A stretch of DNA of 64,000 nucleotides from Lachnospiraceae bacterium (GTDB lineage: Bacteria > Bacillota > Clostridia > Lachnospirales > Lachnospiraceae). The notes beneath the pieces were generated by a model that did not search any database, had not been told where the DNA came from, and saw only the letters and a program-made list of their open reading frames with translations. Shown here piece by piece: positions 52,101 to 59,423 of this stretch (position 1 is the stretch's first letter; each line of letters opens with the position of its first letter). The translations under genes were made by a program, and so were the position numbers. The DNA lies in NCBI GenBank assembly GCA_017473905.1, contig JAFUJA010000004.1, positions 1 to 64,000 on the forward strand, in the 5' to 3' direction.

Positions 52101-52275
52101 CAGAATCACCCTCTGTATCCGCTTCGGTGCAATCCGATACCGTTTCTTCCGTCGCAGGAAGAATTCCTTCCTCGGCATGGGAAACAAATCCGGTCAGATT
52201 TATGGTATTCATCACCATCGCAACCGCCAGAAAGACAACAAATATTCTCTTCAATGTCTTAATCCCTTTTTTCAT
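46177..52275 (-). CDS. Giant secreted transglutaminase/Ig-like repeat surface protein
   Basis: A 2032-residue exported protein. The start at ATG 52275 has AGGAG upstream and gives a signal peptide that ends near VSHA (about residue 31). An acidic linker follows. A transglutaminase-like domain comes next (about residues 355-460), with Cys in GPVCEAYAKALKVLCDASG, His in SGPHMWNYVRMDD and Asp in YGVDVTWND. A Cys-rich segment with CTDTDCACALDN comes next. The last 1000 residues carry about eight MBG/Ig-like repeats with the pattern G-K-D-Y-T-x-x-Y-x-x-N-x-x-A-G-T and GKGNY. There is no LPxTG, no choline-binding or S-layer motif; it ends GDWDWWPFR. It may act in adhesion or matrix cross-linking (inference). 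Confidence 0.88.
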   Translation of the reverse strand: MKKGIKTLKRIFVVFLAVAMVMNTINLTGFVSHAEEGILPATEETVSDCTEADTEGDSVPEYALTEDEYEEESLAEDAENVQASEEETFFVEKTFEEIQTDVARISASGDDFLSIDGNGKVALKEGNYANWIDRLDLDGADYAVDFYEWLKTNSNPETCLSQPGKVALYDPEGNSTGEITREDFDNDGVNESYVYCIRTIEGTGTFVYNKETAAQDAYNAIAEELDANKQATYPYIPAVFFAFDRDCPEVFWLSGTCSYMSSYSYGYNTAGTVAYTQEFYLLLKSNTFDMREASYRNLTILDEAIENTLVGNTSGKKAILAGAESLGTRYEKVKYFNEWLTKHNCYNSDYVNAGNDAHECITALTGTSGTNGPVCEAYAKALKVLCDASGIPCVLVDGTAITDSGSGPHMWNYVRMDDNKWYGVDVTWNDPTTGSNAVVSGSEHENYLLVGSDTVIGSRTFIASHPVSNQVSESVAPFINGPILETESYEPPSNTPELTVAGEVVDTSKDSTGTGWSYDFETTTLTLTDNLTGNVVCDRSINIALGDPVTLTGNIEIENGDLVIGGTGHLTIGGTSTLKGNINVSNGSLTVNGTGSLKVNYKVTANEIKVSGSMHVVVARGVSVAPVVEGDCRLRNSSNTFGTSIGEITDTTFASYFESVDSEHELAISTVAKFKYIHRLSCTDTDCACALDNVWEYHTLDPENNYLCRTEGCNIGAVAYVSHTEAGVETQLPCFYFSNVTGNTTEYTRGVLDVIQPGDTIVLCQNVTTDSSSVMSFDTSGEYFIDLNGFTLNMKNKAFDLTDGSIVTVKGSGTYQLTNWDENIRGSEDFNGYITTSSDKKTRIYGTITLSSARTIPTGEIYDFIDGAKFVLNGYTVTENGTIQVNGVEHLHNSNEQVTYTITESGHAATTVCVDCPVEYKNVGSEEEHDYVYTKKGETISLDCSICKNGRGAWGLEAPDNLYYDGSIKAATVTGNITDVSAPEITYSGEGLVEGKPVDVGTYTAGIEVSGLSLQVTYTIKGNLATHANVAAIPNVTYDGTAKTPLPVVTMGNLTLVKDTDYTLSYEENINAGTACIVITGKGNYEGEKSVTFVIEKAAAPELIWPVADEGVYGQQLKDISFVSMETTYGTFAWENESEMLLYGSNAYTVVFTPSAHTLQNYEAVSVTEKEITVNAEQAEIKIESITAEDKIFDKSNVVTISNIQISGVVGADDVSIDVSQLVATVSSADANTYDKVYPAGLKLAGRNKDYYKLEDVSDGISAQVTIHKAPAEILIEEGKDSYSKTFGEEEFLLEGISFTGEGALSYSVGNGKNLFGTADKDAASILKVSEAGVVTILGTGKATITVDAASSSNYEVAAPKTIEVTILYSGIIHMDEVGEVTYTGSAIKPEINVYDGSTEVVLQKGKDYTITYKNNVNAYTLEEGEEGFDAKKAPQIIIKGKGNYSAVITAYFTIAPKDISDPEDTSILADDVLTEYNGKVQKKVPVITYNKKKLAGVAKPEDGSMPAKLKDFVYSYPDLADENAYKNAGTWEIIVEGTGNYTGSRSVNLIIAAKGGKMTAAKVKPIPAQEYNDGNPVILDATELVVTAKVNGVQTTLVEGEHFETTYKNNKKVGTASVTLTALEGSGLAGSKTVTFKIVGTSLKKAKVEGLENVTYNGKAQTLNLKVTMPDGTVLVKDRDYEVSYSKNSNAGTAKVTVKGTGAYTDSVTKSFKILAYNMSGETDAAGNLKADSLLTEVNGLLAMKNGELSVKFTKGGAMPAVELVFDGVTLQAGKDYTLAYKNNKNVYTLVEGEAGYKANKAPLITVKGKGNFTGSFTKTFVITGRGLSDSEVGVIMTADDKAASTKPGGYISKPVIKDADGKALQQGKDYTVPVYTMTGADGEDVILGAKDVVGTVGAEITVTVKGLGNYAVEEDEGLSYTYRLTAKSISSVKVTGIEVPYSSTSKAYLTRDDFYNADGTSKVTIGSGKNKEYLDFEEDFEIVPGSYQKNDKKGTATVTIKGINEYGGTKTIKFKVGTRTLGDWDWWPFR

Positions 52276-52314
52276 TGTCTCAGCTCCTTTATTTTTAGTA
52301 CAAAACATATAAGA

Positions 52315-52323
52315 ATTATACCA
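52315..52323 (-). promoter_or_regulatory. Extended -10 promoter of the giant secreted protein gene
   Basis: TGGTATAAT on the minus strand (52323-52315) is a perfect -10 with TGG extension, 40 bases before the start. The remaining intergenic DNA (52324-52686) is AT-rich and holds no gene or strong hairpin that I can support. Confidence 0.65.
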
Positions 52324-52686
52324 AAACAAAGTATTTTTTGTAAATATTGCACTGTTTTTTGGTCAATTTAGTCCTAATTATTCAATGACGCTTATACTTT
52401 TTTATAAAATATGGAATTATTGATATTAAAACATCTCCTCTGAAAGCAATTTCACACTTTTTTCATCTCTTTAACACAAATTCTAAATAATCATGTATTA
52501 CCATAACAACTGAACAAGGCAGAAAATATAACATTGTAACCATTTCAAAGCCCTTATTGTTATATATACGCCTAAATTCCCCTCCAAAAGAGCAGAGCTT
52601 ACAACGCTTCCAAAATCCTGCGGAACTTGGAAAAATGTGGTGCTCCTGCTCTTTTATTTTTGACTTTGGTTTCCGATTAATCTTTT

Positions 52687-53496
52687 TTATATTTCTCGGA
52701 ATAATTCCTTCAAAAAGCTGTCCAGAATTCTGGTATTAAGCGGATTTTTAGAAGTCTCATATGTCATAAAAAGATTTTTACCGAGAAAGATTCCGTTTTT
52801 CTCATATGTACCTAGTTTATACATAACTGTTTCCGCATAATTGTCATTATCCATCATACCAAAATGCTCCAGATATACTTCTTCCCTTTCAGGCATTTTA
52901 AGAATCGTAAAATCCGGATATACCTTTACATTCCCGGATAACACAAGAGGATATTCATACCGGTAAGGAATCCCCAGAGAATATAACTTGTCCGCAATTA
53001 TTTTTTCAGATTTCGACCGGACGCGCTCTCCTCTGTCTGTAAAAATTTCCGCAACATCCTCATCAAACCTTTTGCCTGTGTACTCTGTTTCCTGCCATCT
53101 TTTTATAAACTCGTCATCAGGCAGGAGGGGATTACAAAGCAATTCTCTGCGACAAAGATGTATGCTGTCATAAATCTCTTTCAAGTCAGTTTTTTTATAT
53201 GTGTCCAAAAATGTCTGAATAGCTGCTTTCCTTTTATGCGCATTCTTGATTACTTTAATATCATAATCCCGTTGAACAATTCTATAAACTAAAATTCTGT
53301 CGTTTTTGTTTAAATACCTGCCATTAGGATTTTGAGAATCTGTTTCCACATAATAATACTCTGCCGCCTTCTTATGCTTCTTTTTCTTAATACTTATCCT
53401 TCCTTTCGGTGCAGTCTGCATACGAATTTGAGCCTGCATTATTATATTCTCTAATTCGCAAATTTCCTGTCTTAACAAAGCTTCTATCGTTTTCAT
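52687..53496 (-). CDS. PD-(D/E)XK-nuclease-like protein of unknown function
   Basis: A 269-residue soluble protein. The N-terminal half is helical and basic (KKKKHKKAAEYYYVE). The second half looks like a PD-(D/E)XK fold: RVRSKSEKIIADKLYSLGIPYRYEYPL (helix with the conserved Glu), then VYPDFTI with the Asp and VYLEHFGMM with a Glu near residues 190-215. The usual Lys of the motif is replaced by His-Phe, so activity is uncertain. It stands alone between the tandem repeat and the giant surface protein and has a weak ribosome site (GGAAG). Nuclease activity in a defence or repair role is inference. Confidence 0.75.
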   Translation of the reverse strand: MKTIEALLRQEICELENIIMQAQIRMQTAPKGRISIKKKKHKKAAEYYYVETDSQNPNGRYLNKNDRILVYRIVQRDYDIKVIKNAHKRKAAIQTFLDTYKKTDLKEIYDSIHLCRRELLCNPLLPDDEFIKRWQETEYTGKRFDEDVAEIFTDRGERVRSKSEKIIADKLYSLGIPYRYEYPLVLSGNVKVYPDFTILKMPEREEVYLEHFGMMDNDNYAETVMYKLGTYEKNGIFLGKNLFMTYETSKNPLNTRILDSFLKELFREI

Positions 53497-53574
53497 AATT
53501 AATCTTCCTTTCTGTTAATACGGCGGACTCATTTTTATTGTTTTTTCTCATAGAGGACTCATTTGTCTTCTCCG

Positions 53575-53980
53575 TCCACCTTTTTGACTTCTGCCTGCCT
53601 TTTAGGGGGACTTCCCCGGTGTCGGCGTCCACCTTTTTGCCCCTCACTTCCTGTTTAGGTGGACTCTTCTCCTTCCCTCATCCACCTTTTTGACTTCTGC
53701 CTGCCTTTTAGGGGGAATTCCTCGGTGTCGGCATCCACCTTCTTGCCCCTCACTTCCTGTTTCGGGGGACTCCTCTCCTTCCCTCGTCCACCTTTTTGAC
53801 TTCTGCCTGCCTTTTAGGGGGAATTGCCCGGTGCCGGCGTCCACCTTTTTGCCCCTCACTTCCTGTTTAGGTGGACTCTTCTCCTTCCCTCGTCCACCTT
53901 TTTGACTTCTGCCTGCCTTTTAGGGGGAATTGCCCGGTGTCGGCGTCCACCTTTTTGCCCCTCACTTCCTGTTTCGGTAG
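53575..53980. repeat. Tandem repeat: four 106-bp units, each made of two 53-bp half-units
   Basis: The sequence TCCACCTTTTTG recurs at 53575, 53628, 53681, then every 53 bases up to 53946. Half-unit A continues ACTTCTGCCTGCC and TTTTAGGGGGA; half-unit B continues CCCCTCACTTCCTG and TTTAGGTGGACT or TTTCGGGGGACT. A and B alternate, giving exact 106-bp periods with few differences. The last B half decays after 53980, and a degenerate B-like tail precedes the first A. The unit is not a multiple of three and is broken by stops, so it is not a coding repeat. Copies have no unique spacers, so it is not CRISPR. The region 53497-54026 holds no gene; after the repeat come two small hairpins (53981-53999 and 54003-54020). 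Confidence 0.93.
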
Positions 53981-54026
53981 GTCCGCTCGCAACCCGGACA
54001 ACCACGAAAGCCCTATCGTGTTTCCC

Positions 54027-56297
54027 CTAAAGATTCCAGTATTCTTTTTCGCCCCAGATCCTGATGTGCTCTCCAACTTCCATTGTTATTGCACCACATT
54101 CCGGTGTCATCATAATTCTGCTTCCGGCACTTTCCAGACGTTGTATGGTTTCCTCATGAGGATGACCGTAGGAATTATTCTTTCCACAGGAAATTACGGC
54201 CACAACCGGTCTGAGCCGACGGATAAATTCTTCTCCGTTTGTATCAATGGAAGAACCATGATGCCCCACCTTCAGCAAGGTAACATTCTTATACCCGGCA
54301 TCCAGCACCGCCTGCTCTCCCTGTGTCCCTGCATCCCCCATAAAAATTCCGGTAAATCCATCAATTGTCAATGCAAACACAAGAGAGGCCGCATTCTCAT
54401 TTTCATAAAAATCATCCTCCGGAGCCAAAACCGTCATTTCCCATTCATCCAACAACAAAACCTCTCCTACATTTACCTCACACACTTCAATTCCCAAAGC
54501 ATCCGCATGCATTCTTACTTCTGCAAACGCTTCATGCAATACCCGGGGAATGTAAAGTTTCTCCACCGTTACCTCATCTTCCAACTCCATAAAAGCACTT
54601 ACATGGTCCGAATCCGGATGCGTCAGAAACCAGCCCTCCACCTTGGATATTCCTTGAGAATATAAGTAAGGAATCAACACATATTTTCCTGTATTTTTCT
54701 CCGAACTGCTTCCGACATCTACAAGATATGCCTTCCCCCGATCCGTCAGAATACAGCAGCCGTCACCCTGCCCAACATCCAGAAAAGTTATCTGATTTTC
54801 ATTGCGCTCCGGCCATACAAGAAAGACCAGCAGGGTCAGCAGAACCGCATAAAAAAATAACCCATATTTCACACATTCTTTATTGCGCTTTTTCTCAGAG
54901 TCCCGAAACGCTTCCCCCTTTTCCTCAATCAAATGCCGCTCCCCTTGTAATTTCTGCAAATATAATTGCTTCTTTTTACGCATACCCCAAATCACAAATC
55001 CAAGCATCCCACCATAAAAAATACCCAGCCGCAACGCCGACCTGTCCCCGGTCACAATCATGCTAAAAGGCAACGTCTGCAAAAATGCACACGTTTTATC
55101 ATAAAAAAACAGCACCAGTTTACAAAAATAACCGCATAAATCCGCTCCCGCCGGAAACACCGGATGTAAAACAGGAATCAGTAATCCGGCAGTAAAAAGA
55201 TAAGGCATGCAGGGTAAAATCAAGAGATTTGCAAGAAAAGAATAAGTAGAAACACTGTGATACGAACACATCAGAACCGGTAGGGTAAAAATTGTTACCG
55301 CCGCACTGACCCTCAAAGAATCCATCCGCCCCCCTGCCCTTGGATTCTTCCCCGGAAAAAGCGGCACAAGCAAAGCAATCGCAAGCACTGCGAGAAAGGA
55401 TAACTGAAAACCACTGTCTGCAATTACATACGGGTTCATTATCACAAGTAAAAATCCCGCCACGCCAATGGCTGTCAGCATATCATAGCTACGCACCCAA
55501 ATCTTACTTCCGCTTAAAACAATAAACATGCAGATTGCCCGGAAGGCAGATACCGGCATCCCCACCATAATCCCGTAACAACTCAGTAATATGGCAGTGA
55601 TAAATGCTGCCTTCTTTCCTGACATTCCGCCTTTCATCAATATGACAGAAAATACACTTCCCAATAAAGTGATATGCATGCCGCTGATTGCAAGAATGTG
55701 ATAAATACCCGCAGCCTGATACAGTTCTTTTTTCTCGGTCTGCAATTCCCCTTTTTCTCCTAAAATCATGGCAAGCATAACCGGATAATCTTCTTTATCA
55801 AGATGTTGCATCAGACTGTCAGAAATTTCGCTTCGTAGTTTACATAACATATCTCCAAAGATGTTGTATTCTTCGCCCTGCTCCATAACATCCCCTTCAT
55901 AAAGCACATAAAAGTACCCCTTCGAAGCATAAAAACGACCGGAATCAAACCCGCCCGGATTGGATTGGGATTCCGTTTCATAAATTTTACCCCGCAGCAA
56001 AATAAGCTGTCCGACTTTCACATCGCACAACTCTTTCATATAACAAATCACACCTGTTTTATTTTTTTCTTGGAAAATTTCGGCCGAATCGCCTTTCTCC
56101 GGGAATACGGAGAGATAGAGAATTTGTTTTTGATTTGTTCGCTCCACAGAATCCACCCGACCCTGCAAAACAACCGTACTGCCCGCTTCCACGGACAAGC
56201 CTTTCGGAATTCCGCTTTGCATCCGCAACCATAAAACGCAACACAAAACACCGAAAAGGCAGCCCCACAGAAGCGGTCTTTTACACCTTATTTTCAT
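54027..56297 (-). CDS. comEC: ComEC/Rec2 DNA uptake channel
   Basis: A 756-residue protein. The order is an N-terminal helix pair and OB-like DUF4131 segment (to about 150), the competence domain with many helices (YQAAGIYHILAISGMHITLLGS near residue 200, VGMPVSAFRAICMFIV near 250) and a C-terminal metallo-beta-lactamase-like domain with ITFLDVGQGDGCCILTDRGKAYLVDVG, LTHPDSDHVSAFMEL and VGHHGSSIDTNGEEFIRRLRP. The protein forms the membrane channel for single-stranded DNA in competence. The length is normal. comEA is found 3.1 kb upstream in the same direction, with a two-component system and a GerMN lipoprotein between. Confidence 0.94.
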   Translation of the reverse strand: MKIRCKRPLLWGCLFGVLCCVLWLRMQSGIPKGLSVEAGSTVVLQGRVDSVERTNQKQILYLSVFPEKGDSAEIFQEKNKTGVICYMKELCDVKVGQLILLRGKIYETESQSNPGGFDSGRFYASKGYFYVLYEGDVMEQGEEYNIFGDMLCKLRSEISDSLMQHLDKEDYPVMLAMILGEKGELQTEKKELYQAAGIYHILAISGMHITLLGSVFSVILMKGGMSGKKAAFITAILLSCYGIMVGMPVSAFRAICMFIVLSGSKIWVRSYDMLTAIGVAGFLLVIMNPYVIADSGFQLSFLAVLAIALLVPLFPGKNPRAGGRMDSLRVSAAVTIFTLPVLMCSYHSVSTYSFLANLLILPCMPYLFTAGLLIPVLHPVFPAGADLCGYFCKLVLFFYDKTCAFLQTLPFSMIVTGDRSALRLGIFYGGMLGFVIWGMRKKKQLYLQKLQGERHLIEEKGEAFRDSEKKRNKECVKYGLFFYAVLLTLLVFLVWPERNENQITFLDVGQGDGCCILTDRGKAYLVDVGSSSEKNTGKYVLIPYLYSQGISKVEGWFLTHPDSDHVSAFMELEDEVTVEKLYIPRVLHEAFAEVRMHADALGIEVCEVNVGEVLLLDEWEMTVLAPEDDFYENENAASLVFALTIDGFTGIFMGDAGTQGEQAVLDAGYKNVTLLKVGHHGSSIDTNGEEFIRRLRPVVAVISCGKNNSYGHPHEETIQRLESAGSRIMMTPECGAITMEVGEHIRIWGEKEYWNL

Positions 56298-56314
56298 TGA
56301 TACTCCACTAAAAC

Positions 56315-57238
56315 CTACTGTTCCACAATATCCAGATTCCGCTCGAAAGCATTACTTAAACTCATGCTCTCCCTATAAGTGATTTCCGAATTACCATTCA
56401 CCATAATCTGAACCTTGTTTACGTTATTCAGTGCTATGATGGAATTTGCAATGGAATAGATCGTCACTTCGGAATTTACGTTATAGACCTGTGTAAGAAA
56501 GTTCTCATTTAGGTTTACATAACACGTTCCATCTTTTACAATAACACTGATAATTCCGGTCGCAGGATTCATAACGGGATATGCATCTTCTCCGACTGCC
56601 GGTCCTGCAATAAGCTGTTCTGTCACAAGATAGGCTAGGGATATATTTGTATTATATTCCACCGTACGGCTTACCGGAATCAAACAGTTTCCGTCTTCAT
56701 TTGCGTAATACAGCTTCAACGTTACCGTTTCATAATTATTTATCTGGCTACCCTCATTGTCAACAAACTGGGATGCATTCAGAAGACCCACAACCTCTCC
56801 TCTTGCATCTGTTAAGGGACTCCCTTCCACCTCAAAGGATACAAACTGGATTCCGGGAATCTGGGTCAGGCTTCGTACCAACGCTGCCCGTAAAAGAATC
56901 TCAGTGGTAGGTACAAGTTTTTTATAATCTGATGCCAGATTAAGCGTTACTTTTTCTCCTTCCACCGTATATCCCAGCACATCAATTTCCGCAAACGGGG
57001 ACGCTTTTAACTCCTGCTTATCAGGAGCAGTTTTCATATACCCCACAACTTCCCCGATTGCTTCCTGAGTATATTCCGCTAAAAGTTCATATTCCTGATA
57101 ACGTATTGTGGTTTCTTCACGATTCAAATAATATACCTGAATGCCTGTCTCCTCGTCCTGCCCGCTGCTGTTATCCGTACATCCGACCAGCGTGCAAAAT
57201 GCCAGACAAAGAAGCATTATTTTCCAAATTATTTTCAT
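56315..57238 (-). CDS. GerMN-domain lipoprotein
   Basis: A 307-residue lipoprotein with lipobox LVGC at about residues 17-20. Two GerMN domains follow: one at about 35-160 (IQVYYLNREETTIRYQEYEL and VTLNLASDYKKL) and one at about 165-295 (VTLKLYYANEDGNCLIPVSR, TCYVNLNENFLTQVYN and a final strand VQIMVNG). Such domains are found in the sporulation protein GerM and in lipoproteins encoded next to two-component systems. The kinase gene ends 21 bases upstream, so it is in the regulator operon and may act as a sensor partner or peptidoglycan-binding accessory (inference). Confidence 0.9.
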   Translation of the reverse strand: MKIIWKIMLLCLAFCTLVGCTDNSSGQDEETGIQVYYLNREETTIRYQEYELLAEYTQEAIGEVVGYMKTAPDKQELKASPFAEIDVLGYTVEGEKVTLNLASDYKKLVPTTEILLRAALVRSLTQIPGIQFVSFEVEGSPLTDARGEVVGLLNASQFVDNEGSQINNYETVTLKLYYANEDGNCLIPVSRTVEYNTNISLAYLVTEQLIAGPAVGEDAYPVMNPATGIISVIVKDGTCYVNLNENFLTQVYNVNSEVTIYSIANSIIALNNVNKVQIMVNGNSEITYRESMSLSNAFERNLDIVEQ

Positions 57239-57259
57239 TTTATATCTCCGTAATACATT

Positions 57260-58717
57260 TTACTGAATATAGGACAAAGGAATTTTTACGCTAAAAACAG
57301 TACCTTCTCCTTCTTCTCCCGACACCTTAATGGAACCTCTGTGTTTCAAAACCGTACTTCTTGTAATGGCAAGTCCCAAACCGGTTCCGTTTATTTCTCT
57401 GGAGTGAGATTTATCCACTCTGTAAAAACGTTCAAAAATATGTTTTTTATCTTCCTCACCGATTCCGATACCATTGTCGGAAACTTCAAGCATAAAAAAC
57501 TGGTGGTCTGCATCCAGAATTACCTCTACCCAGCCGCCTTCTTCCCGGTTATACTTAATACCGTTTTCAATCAGATTCATAATCGCAAGGGACAACTTAA
57601 TTTCATCCACCTCCGCAATTACTTCCCTGTGACTTTGAAAAATCAGGTCAACCTTCTTCTCATTTGCCAGAGGTTTTAATAATTTAAAAATTCCTTCCAC
57701 CATTTTATTGATATTCACGGGAAGAATATTTAAATCACTGCTGCTTTTATCCAGTTTTACAAGAGAAAGCAGGTCGTTAATAATATCATTTTCCCTGTCT
57801 ATCTCTGCCACAATATCCGTCATAAATTCTTTATATATTTCTACAGGTACATCTTCCTGGGTATTCAGGGAGTCTGCCAGAACCTTAATGGAAGTCATGG
57901 GAGTTTTTAACTCATGGGACACATTGGAAACAAAGTCCTGTCTTGAGTCATCAAGCACCTTCATCCGCTGCCATAACTGATTAAAGGCAGTTACTATTTT
58001 TTCAGTTTCCACATAGTCATTCACGGTAATGATTTCTTCACTAAAGCCTTCTTTCAGATTATTAATTTCTTTGGTAACCCGATCAAAAGGACGCATCATA
58101 AAATGGGAAACTCCCACCGCTACAATGATAACTCCCGTCATTACCAGACAGGAAATCAGCAATGCGTTATGGTTCAGAATATTATAGTTGTTTTCAATAC
58201 TTTTGGTAGACACGCTAACAAGAATAACCCCTGCCACCTGATTGCTCTCTCCGGAATTTATCTGAATGGGAATGGTCATTTCTATGTACTTATTTGCGTC
58301 ATCATAATTGGAAACACTTTCCCCTTTAAAACAACGGATTACTTCTTCTGAAATAATATATTTTCCCTGACTGAGATGATAAGTATCTTTGATAACCGTA
58401 AAACGGTCATTGATAATGATAACCCGCCCTTCATACAATGTGGAAAACTGCTCCAGTTCTGCATTTACCACATCCGAAGAGGGATTTTGAAGATAATTAT
58501 AAGTGACAAGATGATCTGCCAGCACTTTCATTTGATTTTGTATGTCCCCGGTGCGTACCTCTATCGCACGATAAAAATAACTCTGTAAAATACCAAAGCA
58601 CATTACACAGCAGCAGATTACCCCAACGAGAACAATCACAACAGACATGCGGAACCGGATGGACCGCAAAAAAGATATTTTATTCAGTTCGCTTTTGATT
58701 CTTGCAAACCATTTCAT
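57260..58717 (-). CDS. Sensor histidine kinase (WalK/PhoR type)
   Basis: A 485-residue membrane kinase. Two transmembrane helices (about 21-45 and 186-206) flank an extracytoplasmic sensor of about 140 residues. A HAMP domain follows (about 207-258), then the HisKA dimerisation domain with the phospho-His at about 268 in FVSNVSHELKTPMTSIK. The ATPase domain shows LIENGIKYN, VSDNGIGIGEEDKKHIFERFYRVD and GTGLGLAITRS. It lies 14 bases after its response regulator gene. By layout it is close to envelope-stress or phosphate-type kinases; no PAS domain is clear. Confidence 0.95.
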   Translation of the reverse strand: MKWFARIKSELNKISFLRSIRFRMSVVIVLVGVICCCVMCFGILQSYFYRAIEVRTGDIQNQMKVLADHLVTYNYLQNPSSDVVNAELEQFSTLYEGRVIIINDRFTVIKDTYHLSQGKYIISEEVIRCFKGESVSNYDDANKYIEMTIPIQINSGESNQVAGVILVSVSTKSIENNYNILNHNALLISCLVMTGVIIVAVGVSHFMMRPFDRVTKEINNLKEGFSEEIITVNDYVETEKIVTAFNQLWQRMKVLDDSRQDFVSNVSHELKTPMTSIKVLADSLNTQEDVPVEIYKEFMTDIVAEIDRENDIINDLLSLVKLDKSSSDLNILPVNINKMVEGIFKLLKPLANEKKVDLIFQSHREVIAEVDEIKLSLAIMNLIENGIKYNREEGGWVEVILDADHQFFMLEVSDNGIGIGEEDKKHIFERFYRVDKSHSREINGTGLGLAITRSTVLKHRGSIKVSGEEGEGTVFSVKIPLSYIQ

Positions 58718-58731
58718 TTATAACATTCCTT

Positions 58732-59412
58732 CTAGCCTTTATAATAATACCCAACACCCCATTTGGTCAGCACATATTCAGGCTCGCTGGGATTGGCTTC
58801 TATTTTTTCCCGTAAACGACGTACATGTACGTCTACGGTACGTACATCTCCCAGATATTCTGTCCCCCACACAGCCTTCAAAAGTTCATCCCGGGAATAT
58901 ACCTTGTGGGGATTTCTGACAAGAAATTCAAGGACATCAAATTCCTTACCGGTAATATTCATTTCCCGACCCTTAATGTATAATCTTTTGTCCTTCGTTT
59001 CAAGACGTAAATCTCCGGATTCCAGCACACTTTCGTTTTTATGCGCCGGAGTGATACGACGCATAATCGCTTTCATTCTGGCTTTTACTTCCAGTACATT
59101 AAAAGGCTTGGTAATATAATCATCCGCACCGTATTCCAACCCCATAATCTTATCCATATCATCACCTTTGGCTGTCAGCATGATAATAGGCACATCAGAG
59201 GTTTCACGAATTTGACGGCAAACTTCCATTCCGGATAATTTCGGTAACATGATATCCAATAAAATAATATTGTATGAATTCTTTCCGGCCAGCTCCAGTG
59301 CTTCCTCTCCGTCATAAGCACAGTCCACAAGCATTCCTTCCTGTTCCAGACTGAATTTTAAACCTTTTACAATTAATTTCTCATCATCAACAATTAAAAC
59401 TTTATTTTCCAC
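58732..59412 (-). CDS. OmpR/PhoB-family response regulator
   Basis: A 226-residue regulator. The receiver has the acidic pair Asp9-Asp10 (VLIVDDEKL), phospho-acceptor Asp53 in ILLDIMLPKLSG, Thr/Lys in LTAKGDDMDKI and YGADDYITKPF. The C-terminal winged helix carries ITGKEFDVLEFLVRNPHKVYSRDELLKAVWG and TVDVHVRRLREKI. I prefer the GTG at 59412, with a GAGG site nine bases away, over the GTG at 59427, which lies within the comEA end. The kinase gene follows after 14 bases. Confidence 0.94.
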   Translation of the reverse strand: MENKVLIVDDEKLIVKGLKFSLEQEGMLVDCAYDGEEALELAGKNSYNIILLDIMLPKLSGMEVCRQIRETSDVPIIMLTAKGDDMDKIMGLEYGADDYITKPFNVLEVKARMKAIMRRITPAHKNESVLESGDLRLETKDKRLYIKGREMNITGKEFDVLEFLVRNPHKVYSRDELLKAVWGTEYLGDVRTVDVHVRRLREKIEANPSEPEYVLTKWGVGYYYKG

Positions 59413-59423
59413 GATAAAAAGCC

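Noticed and set aside
53575-53980. Possible CRISPR array.
   Set aside because: Repeats are contiguous without unique spacers, the 53/106-bp unit is too long, and no cas genes are present.
53644-54076. Several 65-75 residue open frames on both strands across the tandem repeat.
   Set aside because: They follow the 106-bp repeat period, which shifts frame at each copy; there are no ribosome sites, and the peptides are Lys/Arg- or Pro/Ser-rich repeats of the DNA pattern.
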